Of a stretch of DNA of 64,000 nt, positions 17,142-24,071 are shown piece by piece. Position 1 is the first letter of the stretch; every line of letters begins with the position of its first letter. Both the position numbers and the translations under genes were made by a program. The notes under the pieces are model-generated. The model was not told the DNA's origin, searched no databases, and saw only the letters and a list, made by a program, of their open reading frames with translations. The DNA comes from Bacteroidales bacterium (GTDB lineage: Bacteria > Bacteroidota > Bacteroidia > Bacteroidales > WCHB1-69). The DNA lies in contig JAFPXF010000057.1 in the NCBI GenBank assembly GCA_017394765.1, positions 1 to 64,000 of the forward strand, written 5' to 3'.

Positions 17142-18203
17142 ATGAAGCTGTTGAGTATCATCGGGGCACGGCCCCAGTTTGTGAAGGCCGCCATGGTCAG
17201 TGCGGAAATCGACCGCACAAAGGGTCTTGACGAGGTGTTGGTCCACACGGGGCAGCACTTCGACACCAACATGTCGCAGCTCTTCTTCGAGGAGATGGGG
17301 TTGCGCGCCCCCGACCACAACCTCGGCATCCACTCCCTCCCGCACGAGGAGATGGTGTCGCAGATGCGGCAGAAGCTCACAGACCTCATCGGGCAGGAAA
17401 AGCCCGACTATGTGTTGGTGTATGGCGATACGGACTCCACGCTCGCCGGCGCTTTGGCAGCCCACGACTGCGGGGTGCGCCTCTGCCATGTGGAGGCCGG
17501 ACTCCGCTCCTTCAACCCCAAGATGCGCGAGGAGTACAACCGTATAGAGACCGACAAGCGCTCCGACCTGCTCTTTGCGCCCACCGAGACCGCCGTGGCC
17601 AACCTCATCGCGGAGGGCATCGGCTCCGACAGAATCGTGCGCACCGGCGATGTGATGAAAGATGCCGCACTGCACTTCATGCCCATGGCCAAGCATCCTG
17701 CCGCCGCACTGCCCGACCGTTTCGCACTCTGCACACTCCACCGCGCCGAAAACACCGACGACCCCGACATCCTCAAGGAACTCCTGTTGGCCTTGGAGAT
17801 GACCACGCAATATGTGCCCGTTGTGCTGCCGCTGCACCCGCGCACCCGCAACAAAATACTGGAAATCGGCTACCCCACCGACCGCTCGCCCATTCACTTC
17901 ATCGAGCCAGTGGGCTACTTGGAAATGCTGTATCTGTTGAGCCATTGCGCGTTAGTACTCACCGACAGCGGCGGTCTGCAGAAGGAGGCTTACTTCGCCC
18001 ACAAATATTGCCTCACCCTGCGTGAGGAGACGGAATGGATGGAACTCTGCGCCCGTGGCTATAACCACCTGCTCGGCCATAACCACATCGACATCGTCAA
18101 CTCCGTGCAAATATTCCTCGACATGCCGCCCATCTTTGCAGACGACCTATACGGCGACGGGCACACGGCGAGAACCATCGTGTCGGCCATCAGCCAACGA
18201 TAG
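17142..18203 (+). CDS. wecB: UDP-N-acetylglucosamine 2-epimerase (non-hydrolysing)
   Basis: Interconverts UDP-GlcNAc and UDP-ManNAc, supplying N-acetylmannosamine for surface polysaccharide. The 353 residues are normal length for the GT-B-fold epimerase. Family motifs: IGARPQFVKAA at the start, HTGQHFD, VYGDTDSTLAGA, HVEAGLRSF, the NRIETDKRSDLLFAPTE segment, LHRAENTDD and LTDSGGLQKEA. It is the last gene of the plus-strand run before the AT-rich islet. No other polysaccharide genes are adjacent in the window, so the end use of ManNAc is unknown. Confidence 0.93.
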   Translation: MKLLSIIGARPQFVKAAMVSAEIDRTKGLDEVLVHTGQHFDTNMSQLFFEEMGLRAPDHNLGIHSLPHEEMVSQMRQKLTDLIGQEKPDYVLVYGDTDSTLAGALAAHDCGVRLCHVEAGLRSFNPKMREEYNRIETDKRSDLLFAPTETAVANLIAEGIGSDRIVRTGDVMKDAALHFMPMAKHPAAALPDRFALCTLHRAENTDDPDILKELLLALEMTTQYVPVVLPLHPRTRNKILEIGYPTDRSPIHFIEPVGYLEMLYLLSHCALVLTDSGGLQKEAYFAHKYCLTLREETEWMELCARGYNHLLGHNHIDIVNSVQIFLDMPPIFADDLYGDGHTARTIVSAISQR

Positions 18204-18245
18204 TGTTGTAGATTATTCATGTTTCGCGGGTTCATTACCGTGCGT

Positions 18246-18376
18246 TTTCTGTTGAGAGAGGATAAATATCACCTCACACCACATCCATTAACATTTTGAA
18301 ACAATGTGTTTTACACCAAAACATCTCTCTTTTTTCTCCATAGGGGTTCACATTTCTGATGAGAGACGATAAATAT
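18246..18376 (+). repeat. Pair of 24-bp direct repeats upstream of the C10 protease gene
   Basis: Positions 18246-18269 and 18353-18376 are 24-bp direct repeats (core GAGAGA-GATAAATAT) with two mismatches and a 107-bp period. They lie in the 217-bp gap between wecB and the protease gene, which holds no other feature I can support except a weak -7 box. They could be operator sites or scars of an insertion. Confidence 0.7.
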
Positions 18377-18390
18377 TCACAAAAAAACTG

Positions 18391-18398
18391 CATCTTTG
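18391..18398 (+). promoter_or_regulatory. Possible -7 box for the C10 protease gene
   Basis: CATCTTTG, one base off the TAnnTTTG consensus, 22 bases before the first in-frame ATG of the C10 protease and just downstream of the second 24-bp repeat. Weak evidence. Confidence 0.35.
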
Positions 18399-18420
18399 CC
18401 GCCGAATTGTATTAAACAAA

Positions 18421-19581
18421 ATGTGCACTTGCAACTTGTATTCACCCGTTGTAATATATATCTGCAACTTTGAGAAGGGATTTATCATCGTTTCAGCAGA
18501 TAATGCCGCATACCCAGTATTGGGATTTAGTGATGAGGGTAATTTCAGCATCAATGACATGCCTCCTGCTGTTGAACTAATCACAAACGGCTATAAGGAT
18601 GAGATTCTTCACGCCAAACGGACAAGGACAACAGCCTCGGAAGAAATAAGGAATGAGTGGTGGAAATACCTCAGAAACACTGTTGACAGGTCTTTCTACG
18701 CCCCAACCCATTATCTGATACAAACCAAATGGGATCAAAGAGGAGGTTATCAGTATCCAGCAACAATTGGGTACAATTATTTCTGCCCAATAGGGAATAA
18801 CAATTGTAGAACACTTGTAGGGTGTGGTGCTGTTGCTATGGCACAAATATTACATTATTGGGCTTGTTCCGTATATCCCCACGGCACAGCATACAATCGC
18901 CAGCAAGACACATTGATAAACTTGTCTGGCCAAAATTACGAATGGTATTCTATGCATGCGCAAAAGTCTGATATATATAATGCAAAATTGTTGGCAGATT
19001 GTGCTTATTCCATTAATTCAAACTTCGATTGTTCACGTACCAGTTCCAAAATTGACACGGTTGCGATTACATTAAGAAATCACTGGGGATTTGCTAATGC
19101 CACTGTATATTATAAAGGGAATGAGCAAACTTGGATTGCACAACTAAAAGCATCTTTAGACCAACGTCAACCCATTTATTATCGAGGTCAAAGCAATGAT
19201 ATAAATAATCCCCCAGGTCATGCGTGGATTGTTGACGGCTATAATAACAACAATTATTTTCATTGCAACTTTGGATGGGGAAATCGATTTGAAAACAACT
19301 ATCAAGATTGGGACGGTTGGTATCTTTTATCAAATATCATAGCTAATTCCATCAATCTCAGTTATCAACATGCAGCCATATTGAACTTTTATCCCACAAC
19401 GTATTCGACAACAGATTTTATAAATTCCAGCATCCCTACTGGAACGTATTCCGGGCACAAGATTGTCATTGAAAACAGTAGTGTGAACAGCAACGCCAAT
19501 GTAATACTTGACCCTGATTGTTCCACTGAAATATTCGGTCCTTTTAGCGTTCCACTTGGATCATCATTGAGCATACAATAA
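18421..19581 (+). CDS. C10 (streptopain-like) cysteine protease lacking a signal peptide
   Basis: Papain-fold cysteine protease of the C10 family (SpeB/PrtT). The Spi-like propeptide motif GFIIVSADNAAYPVLGFSD lies at residues 20-38, the catalytic Cys at 135 (VGCGAVAMAQILHYW), the catalytic His at 267 (GHAWIVDGY), and the FHCNFGWG segment follows. The last 60 residues form a beta-rich tail (GTYSGHKIVI, then FSVPLGSSLSI) without a T9SS sorting domain. The protein starts in mid-propeptide: relatives have a signal peptide and about 80-100 more residues, and the upstream frame is closed by a stop at 18370. It may therefore be 5'-truncated. Its codons are more AT-rich than the flanking genes, suggesting transfer. 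Confidence 0.85.
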   Translation: MCTCNLYSPVVIYICNFEKGFIIVSADNAAYPVLGFSDEGNFSINDMPPAVELITNGYKDEILHAKRTRTTASEEIRNEWWKYLRNTVDRSFYAPTHYLIQTKWDQRGGYQYPATIGYNYFCPIGNNNCRTLVGCGAVAMAQILHYWACSVYPHGTAYNRQQDTLINLSGQNYEWYSMHAQKSDIYNAKLLADCAYSINSNFDCSRTSSKIDTVAITLRNHWGFANATVYYKGNEQTWIAQLKASLDQRQPIYYRGQSNDINNPPGHAWIVDGYNNNNYFHCNFGWGNRFENNYQDWDGWYLLSNIIANSINLSYQHAAILNFYPTTYSTTDFINSSIPTGTYSGHKIVIENSSVNSNANVILDPDCSTEIFGPFSVPLGSSLSIQ

Positions 19582-19598
19582 TTTTTAATTTTTTTATT

Positions 19599-19991
19599 AT
19601 GAATAGAATAAGAATACTCTTAACAACGATAGTTACAAGTGTAATTGTTCTTGTAACCATATCATGTAATAGGAACGATGCGGATTTTATTCTTCATGTC
19701 GGAGAAACGTGTGAAATAATTTTATGGCAGTACGACTATCCGGGTTTTGATTGGATATGGGAAAATCAGAGCGAGACAAATGTTGTAAGCATGTATAAGT
19801 ACGATTATACAACACAAACAAGCGCTTCGGTTTCTGACACAGTGTTGATTGACGGATTAGGTGGTCCTGTGGCCTATTGTTTTAGAGGCGAAAAAAAAGG
19901 ATGGGCAAATATCTGTTTGGTTCGGCACCTTGGTGATGGTGAACCCGAAAACAGACAACGAATTCATTTCTCCATACGGGTCATTGAATGA
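19599..19991 (+). CDS. Small lipoprotein resembling chagasin-type (I42) cysteine protease inhibitor
   Basis: A 130-residue lipoprotein with lipobox TISC (Cys23), starting 17 bases after the C10 protease. The mature part follows the layout of chagasin/I42 inhibitors: an opening VGETCEIIL strand, a PGFDWIW loop where the family has NPTTGF-W, a GLGG turn where the family has G-GG, then YCFRGEKKGWANICLV and a third loop RHLGDGEPE where the family has RPW-xGE. The exact NPTTG and RPW residues are not kept. If right, it would protect the cell envelope from the neighbouring cysteine protease. This is a fold-pattern assignment without a search; it could also be another small Ig-like lipoprotein. Confidence 0.6.
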   Translation: MNRIRILLTTIVTSVIVLVTISCNRNDADFILHVGETCEIILWQYDYPGFDWIWENQSETNVVSMYKYDYTTQTSASVSDTVLIDGLGGPVAYCFRGEKKGWANICLVRHLGDGEPENRQRIHFSIRVIE

Positions 19992-20038
19992 GGACAACGG
20001 GTTCCTGAAATCTTTCGTCAAACAGTTTTTCTGTGAAC

Positions 20039-20851
20039 CTACAATTTGTACACCCTGATGTAGTCCACATACATCTTCTCCTCAAAATAGGTTCTCTTTC
20101 GGGGTTGGTACCGCCGTTGCGTCTGCACAGCCAAGTTGAGGATGATTCTCACAGGATCCACAATTCCATGGTTTAGCTCGACCCTTATGGGCTGGTCGTC
20201 AATATACCATACTATTCTGGTGCTGTCCCACTCGATGGCATAGGTGTGCCAATCTTCGTATGAATAAGATTTAAGATCGAATGTCTGCAGGTTTTTGGTA
20301 AAAGAACCCGGCTCATACGCCAGATGAAGGTTTGTTTCAACGTGATTGGGACGTTTGTGGCCATAGAACTCGAAAATGTCTATTTCGGCGTAATTACTGG
20401 CGTTGGGCACTCCTTCTCCGATAAAAGTCCAAAAGGCGGGCCACAGTCCCCGGCGGTAGGGGCACTTGATGCGCGCTTCGATATAGCCAAAATTCCGATT
20501 ATACGGGCGTTTTGTCTCCACCCATCCGGAAGAATAGGGATAGACACCCTGCTCGCAAAGTTGACAGGCATTCACCGTCCATGAGGATTTCTCCTGGGGA
20601 CACTCCACCGGACGGTTGTCCAGACGAATTACGAGATTCCCGTCCTCAACCCACACATTGTCGGCCAGATAGATTTGGGGTTCCCTGCCATGCACGGCAA
20701 AGTTCAGCACCGACCAGCGCGACTCGTCGAAAAAGGAGAAGTCGTCCTCCCAATCCAGTTTCCATAGAGCACTGTCCAAGGACGGTTGTGCCACACCATG
20801 CCCCATCATTATCATGACGAACAAACAGAATAGCACGGACAAATTACGCAT
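20039..20851 (-). CDS. Glycoside hydrolase family 16 (beta-glucanase-like)
   Basis: Secreted beta-sandwich glycosidase of 270 residues. Signal peptide MRNLSVLFCLFVMIMMGHG, cut after VAQ, then a single GH16 domain. The catalytic motif EIDIFE places the nucleophile at Glu156, Asp158 and the acid/base at Glu161; other family features are YGYIEAR-like GYIEARIK, GLWPAFW, WHTYAIEWD and the closing VDYIRVYK strand. Targets of the family include laminarin, lichenin, agar and carrageenan; the substrate cannot be fixed here. The frame is open to 20926, with an alternative ATG at 20878, but 20851 gives the cleanest signal peptide. There is no T9SS tail and no SusCD neighbour. Confidence 0.9.
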   Translation of the reverse strand: MRNLSVLFCLFVMIMMGHGVAQPSLDSALWKLDWEDDFSFFDESRWSVLNFAVHGREPQIYLADNVWVEDGNLVIRLDNRPVECPQEKSSWTVNACQLCEQGVYPYSSGWVETKRPYNRNFGYIEARIKCPYRRGLWPAFWTFIGEGVPNASNYAEIDIFEFYGHKRPNHVETNLHLAYEPGSFTKNLQTFDLKSYSYEDWHTYAIEWDSTRIVWYIDDQPIRVELNHGIVDPVRIILNLAVQTQRRYQPRKRTYFEEKMYVDYIRVYKL

Positions 20852-20975
20852 TTTCAAGTTTTTCAGATTATTTTCCATTTGATATTTGGATAGAACTGCT
20901 TGACAACAACTCTGTTCTATCCGCATGGGCTTTCACTTCCTATTTCACAGGCATCTCAACCCCATGCCTTTAGAC

Positions 20976-21620
20976 CTAATTGGTAAAGACATACTGCAAA
21001 ATGTTCGCACCCATCTGAAGTGCCTTGGTGCGAGTGGCCTCCGAATCCTTGTGTACCACATAGTCCTCCCATCCGTCGCCGAGGTCGCACTCGTAGGTAA
21101 AGAGAAAGACCATGCGTCCCTCGTAAAACAAGGCAAACGCTTGCGGCGGCTTGTTGTCGTGCTCATGTATTTTCGGCAAACCGTTCGGGAAGTTGTATTT
21201 CTGATGGAAGATCGGATGGTTGAAGGGCAACTCCACCAGTTCCAATTCCGGGAACACCTTCTTCATCTCCCTGCGGATGTAGGTATTCATGCCATAGTTG
21301 TCATCGGCGTGCAGGAAGCCGCCGGAGATCAAGTACATACGCAGGTTGTATGCCTCGGCCTCCGTGAAAAGCACGTTGCCATGACCCGTCATGTGGACGA
21401 AGGGGTATTGGAAAATGTCCGCGCTGCCCACCTCAACGGTGGCGGGCTTCGTCTCCAAGGACATGCCCAAGTTGCTGTTGCAAAACTTGATGAGATTGGG
21501 CAGCGACGTGGGGTTGGCATACCAATCACCGCCGCCGTTGTACTTCAACAAGGCAATTTGCTGCGCAGAAGCCGCGAGGCACAGGACGCAGAACATCAGT
21601 CCGAAGAGATATTTTTTCAT
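20976..21620 (-). CDS. DUF4159 domain protein, exported
   Basis: A 214-residue protein with signal peptide (MKKYLFGLMFCVLCLAASAQ) followed by a DUF4159 domain, a family of glutamine-amidotransferase-like fold without known activity. Typical stretches are YNGGGDWYANP, FVHMTGHGN, LRMYLISGGFLHADD and the C-terminal DGWEDYVVH. A -7 box (TACTTTTG) lies 26 bases before this ATG, which rules out the longer frame starting at 21728. It is separated from DUF5618 by a promoter and so is probably its own unit with GH16 downstream. Confidence 0.85.
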   Translation of the reverse strand: MKKYLFGLMFCVLCLAASAQQIALLKYNGGGDWYANPTSLPNLIKFCNSNLGMSLETKPATVEVGSADIFQYPFVHMTGHGNVLFTEAEAYNLRMYLISGGFLHADDNYGMNTYIRREMKKVFPELELVELPFNHPIFHQKYNFPNGLPKIHEHDNKPPQAFALFYEGRMVFLFTYECDLGDGWEDYVVHKDSEATRTKALQMGANILQYVFTN

Positions 21621-21645
21621 ATTCAGGGTATCCAAAAAAAGCCTG

Positions 21646-21653
21646 CAAAAGTA
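21646..21653 (-). promoter_or_regulatory. Bacteroidetes -7 box for DUF4159
   Basis: Reads TACTTTTG on the minus strand, matching TAnnTTTG, 26 bases before the ATG at 21620, and decides that start. Confidence 0.6.
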
Positions 21654-21703
21654 CATAATTTTCGGAAAAGTGGGGGTGGTCGATGAAGTGCGCCCCATTT
21701 TCG

Positions 21704-22108
21704 TTATGCACACACTTCCTTCGGACAAAGCAAGGCGCAGCGTTCGATGATGGTTCTCGCCTTCTCGAATCCGGCCTCGCAGACCTTTTTGTCCTTATTG
21801 CCATCGTAGCCCATATACAGATGCATGGTGTCATAGCCGGCCACAATGGCGGCCAGCAGCTTGCGGTCACGCTTGCCCGCCGCCTCCTTATACTTCTCTA
21901 TCGACGGACGGCCTTTGCCCTTGCGCACTCCCAACGCAGCATCAAGCGCAATCAGGCAGCCGTTCCACAGCGTGTTGCCCGCCATCTTGATGTATTTCCC
22001 ATCCGTATAAATCAACAACTCAGGATCGAAGTTGGCCTTCTTGATAACCTCCTCCGCATTAGCCACATACCGCCGAGCCTCTTCAATGGGATCATCTTTT
22101 ATTTCCAT
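21704..22108 (-). CDS. DUF5618-like small helical protein
   Basis: A 134-residue cytoplasmic protein, mostly helical and charged. I recognise it as DUF5618-like from the opening EEARRYVANAEEVIKKA, the central YIKMAGNTLWNGCLIALDAAL and the closing YDTMHLYMGYDG. The layout of long helices with a conserved aromatic/His segment resembles HEPN-type proteins, but I cannot confirm that. It lies 62 bases downstream of the radical SAM gene on the same strand and could be part of the same transcript. Function unknown. Confidence 0.65.
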   Translation of the reverse strand: MEIKDDPIEEARRYVANAEEVIKKANFDPELLIYTDGKYIKMAGNTLWNGCLIALDAALGVRKGKGRPSIEKYKEAAGKRDRKLLAAIVAGYDTMHLYMGYDGNKDKKVCEAGFEKARTIIERCALLCPKEVCA

Positions 22109-22170
22109 AATGTCTTGTTGTTTTTTGAGAATTTAACAATAAATTATATCATCAGTATAATAATAATCAT

Positions 22171-23241
22171 TCACTCCCCTAAGAGCTTTCTGTAAAGGCA
22201 TCCCACCAACTGTCGGTCGTCGTCGCGTTGGTGCATGCCGCCACCCAAACAGTAACGGAAGGCATCGCAATGCACGCACGGTCCGGTTTTGGTCCACCGG
22301 CGGTCGCGGAACTCCAGGAAGCGGTTTTCCCATACGTCCCAGAAATCGTCCTGGTAAATGTTGCCCTGGTAGAAGTTGTGTCGGATGCTGGTGCAGCCGG
22401 AGATACTGCCGTCGATGCGGATGCTTGCCGCGTTCACGCCTGCGGAGCAATGGTAGAAATAGTCGCGCACCTCGGCCTCGTACTCCCCTAAAAAGCCCTC
22501 ACAGGCAAAGTTCAACTGGATGTAGCCCTCTTTTCGTGTGCTTTTGATGAATTCCATAATTCCACGCACCTGCTCTGAGGAGAGCTGTAGCGTGTCATCG
22601 TCAGCCGCCCGTCCCGCAGGAAAGATGGTGAAGATGCGCCAGCGCCGTACACCGAGGCTGATCAGAAACTCCTTGAAACGCTCTATATAGGGGTATGTCT
22701 GCGGAGTGACGCAGGTGACCACGTCGTAGGTGAGGTCTTTTTCCTGCGTTATCATCCGGATGGCCTCCACGGCCCTGTCGAAACTGTCGGGATGGCCGCG
22801 CATAGCGTTATGCTCCTCGGAGAATCCGTCTAAACTGATGGTGATGGAATGCAGGCCCGCCCGCAGCAGGGAGTCTAACCGCGCACGGTCCAACAACATG
22901 CCGTTGCTCACCATGCCCCATGGATACTCACGCTTATACAGTTCCCGGCCCACCTGTTCCAAATCGTTGCGCATCAAGGGTTCGCCGCCCGAGAAAATGA
23001 TCATCACCTTATGCGGGTCCACGTGCGGCGTGAGCTTGTCAATGACGATCAAAAAGTCCTCCGCCGGCATGTCGGACGTATTGCTCATGGCGGTACAGTC
23101 GCTACCGCAATGCCTACAGTTAAGGCAGCATCGGAGCGTACACTCCCAAAACAGTTGCATCAGCGAATGTTCCCGCACTTCAATGGAATGGTACTTGCGG
23201 TACAGTTCCAGCGCGGCACGCTTCTTCCATCCTAATCGCAT
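22171..23241 (-). CDS. Radical SAM/SPASM enzyme of the rSAM/lipoprotein system (TIGR04133-like)
   Basis: A 356-residue radical SAM protein. The [4Fe-4S] cluster motif CxxxCxxC is Cys38, Cys42 and Cys45 (WECTLRCCLNCRHCGSDC), followed by the SAM-binding IIFSGGEPLMR and the TIM-barrel strand ITISLDG. The C-terminal SPASM region has further cluster cysteines (HCSAG, SISGC, then CVHCDAFRYCLGG and a last Cys near the end). SPASM enzymes usually modify peptides or proteins. This one matches the Bacteroidetes family (TIGR04133) found beside small lipoproteins; the adjacent upstream lipoprotein is of the partner type. The gene starts 36 bases after that gene ends. The reaction is unknown. Confidence 0.88.
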   Translation of the reverse strand: MRLGWKKRAALELYRKYHSIEVREHSLMQLFWECTLRCCLNCRHCGSDCTAMSNTSDMPAEDFLIVIDKLTPHVDPHKVMIIFSGGEPLMRNDLEQVGRELYKREYPWGMVSNGMLLDRARLDSLLRAGLHSITISLDGFSEEHNAMRGHPDSFDRAVEAIRMITQEKDLTYDVVTCVTPQTYPYIERFKEFLISLGVRRWRIFTIFPAGRAADDDTLQLSSEQVRGIMEFIKSTRKEGYIQLNFACEGFLGEYEAEVRDYFYHCSAGVNAASIRIDGSISGCTSIRHNFYQGNIYQDDFWDVWENRFLEFRDRRWTKTGPCVHCDAFRYCLGGGMHQRDDDRQLVGCLYRKLLGE

Positions 23242-23277
23242 AACACTCTATTCAAATTCATCCGATGATTCGGCTTT

Positions 23278-23706
23278 TTACTTGCCATGGTACGGACGCA
23301 CCTGCAGGTCGAACGGCGTCAGCATGTCAATATACGTGAAATTAGTGTCCATGGCCTCATAGAGACCATTCTCCGTACTGTCTGTGTCATTGATCAAAAG
23401 CCGAACTTGGTCAGGGCGTTCTGTCCCATTTGCATTGGCGCAGAATGTTCCAGTGCTATCAGTGGAAGTTTCTATTCCCAACTCGGGGATAGTCACGGAC
23501 AATCCCATAACAGGTTGATCTGTCTCCATATCCGTTATGGTACCCATAACGATAACATCCTCGTCGGTAGGCGCCGGATTTTTAGGCATCCCATAACACG
23601 CCTGGAAGGTGAACATCATGGCGGTGGCGGAAAACGAGCCGAACAGGAAACGGATTATCTGCCTTTTCTTATCTTTAATTTTCTGAATCAGTTTCATTGT
23701 TGTCAT
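23278..23706 (-). CDS. Radical SAM-associated lipoprotein with CYG motif (TIGR04134-like)
   Basis: A 142-residue lipoprotein: basic N terminus (KIKDKKRQIIR), hydrophobic stretch, then lipobox FQAC with the lipidated Cys directly followed by Tyr-Gly-Met-Pro (Cys37-Tyr-Gly). The remainder is a carboxypeptidase-regulatory-like beta-sandwich (VIVMGTITDMETDQPVMGLS, then STDSTGTFCANANG). This matches the partner lipoprotein family of the adjacent radical SAM/SPASM enzyme. Starts at 23706 or 23697 (MKLIQK) are both possible; either overlaps the end of the preceding gene by 20-30 bases, suggesting translational coupling. Whether the Tyr-Gly site is modified is unknown. Confidence 0.82.
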   Translation of the reverse strand: MTTMKLIQKIKDKKRQIIRFLFGSFSATAMMFTFQACYGMPKNPAPTDEDVIVMGTITDMETDQPVMGLSVTIPELGIETSTDSTGTFCANANGTERPDQVRLLINDTDSTENGLYEAMDTNFTYIDMLTPFDLQVRPYHGK

Positions 23707-23992
23707 TTTTCGTGTTTCTGATCTGGTCCGAAGCATTTGGGATTTGCTGATGGCTGTCATCCGCCTTGGGCATGTTTTGGAACTCCACAGGGGCGGGACC
23801 ATACATCACTGGAGTAGGGGTTTGCTGCTGGCTGTCATCCGGCTTGGGCGTGTTTTGGAACTCCACCGGGACGGGACCATACATCAGTATGTTTTCATCG
23901 TCACCCGGAGGCCCCGATGGGGGAACCATCCCGCGGTTGCAGGATGTCAACACGCCCATTGCTGACAGCAAAAACATGATAATCTTTTTCAT
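23675..23992 (-). CDS. Small lipoprotein with two MYGP repeats, in the rSAM/lipoprotein cluster
   Basis: A 105-residue lipoprotein: signal peptide MKKIIMFLLSAMGVL, lipobox LTSC (Cys18), then no folded domain but a 26-residue tandem repeat (residues about 36-61 and 62-87) with core MYGP-PVEFQN-PK-DDS-QQ-P, and a polar Asn/Asp-rich tail. The Tyr-Gly pair echoes the CYG of the next lipoprotein, whose start overlaps this gene's end. I know of no named family for it. The repeat and the coupling to a radical SAM operon make it a candidate substrate for that enzyme; this is inference. Confidence 0.75.
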   Translation of the reverse strand: MKKIIMFLLSAMGVLTSCNRGMVPPSGPPGDDENILMYGPVPVEFQNTPKPDDSQQQTPTPVMYGPAPVEFQNMPKADDSHQQIPNASDQIRNTKNDNNETDSEN

Positions 23993-24071
23993 TGCAAAAA
24001 CGGATTAATTCGGTTGCAAAATGATCCTTTTTCGTTTATAACAACGCTTTACTGTATTCCAACTGCTAATC

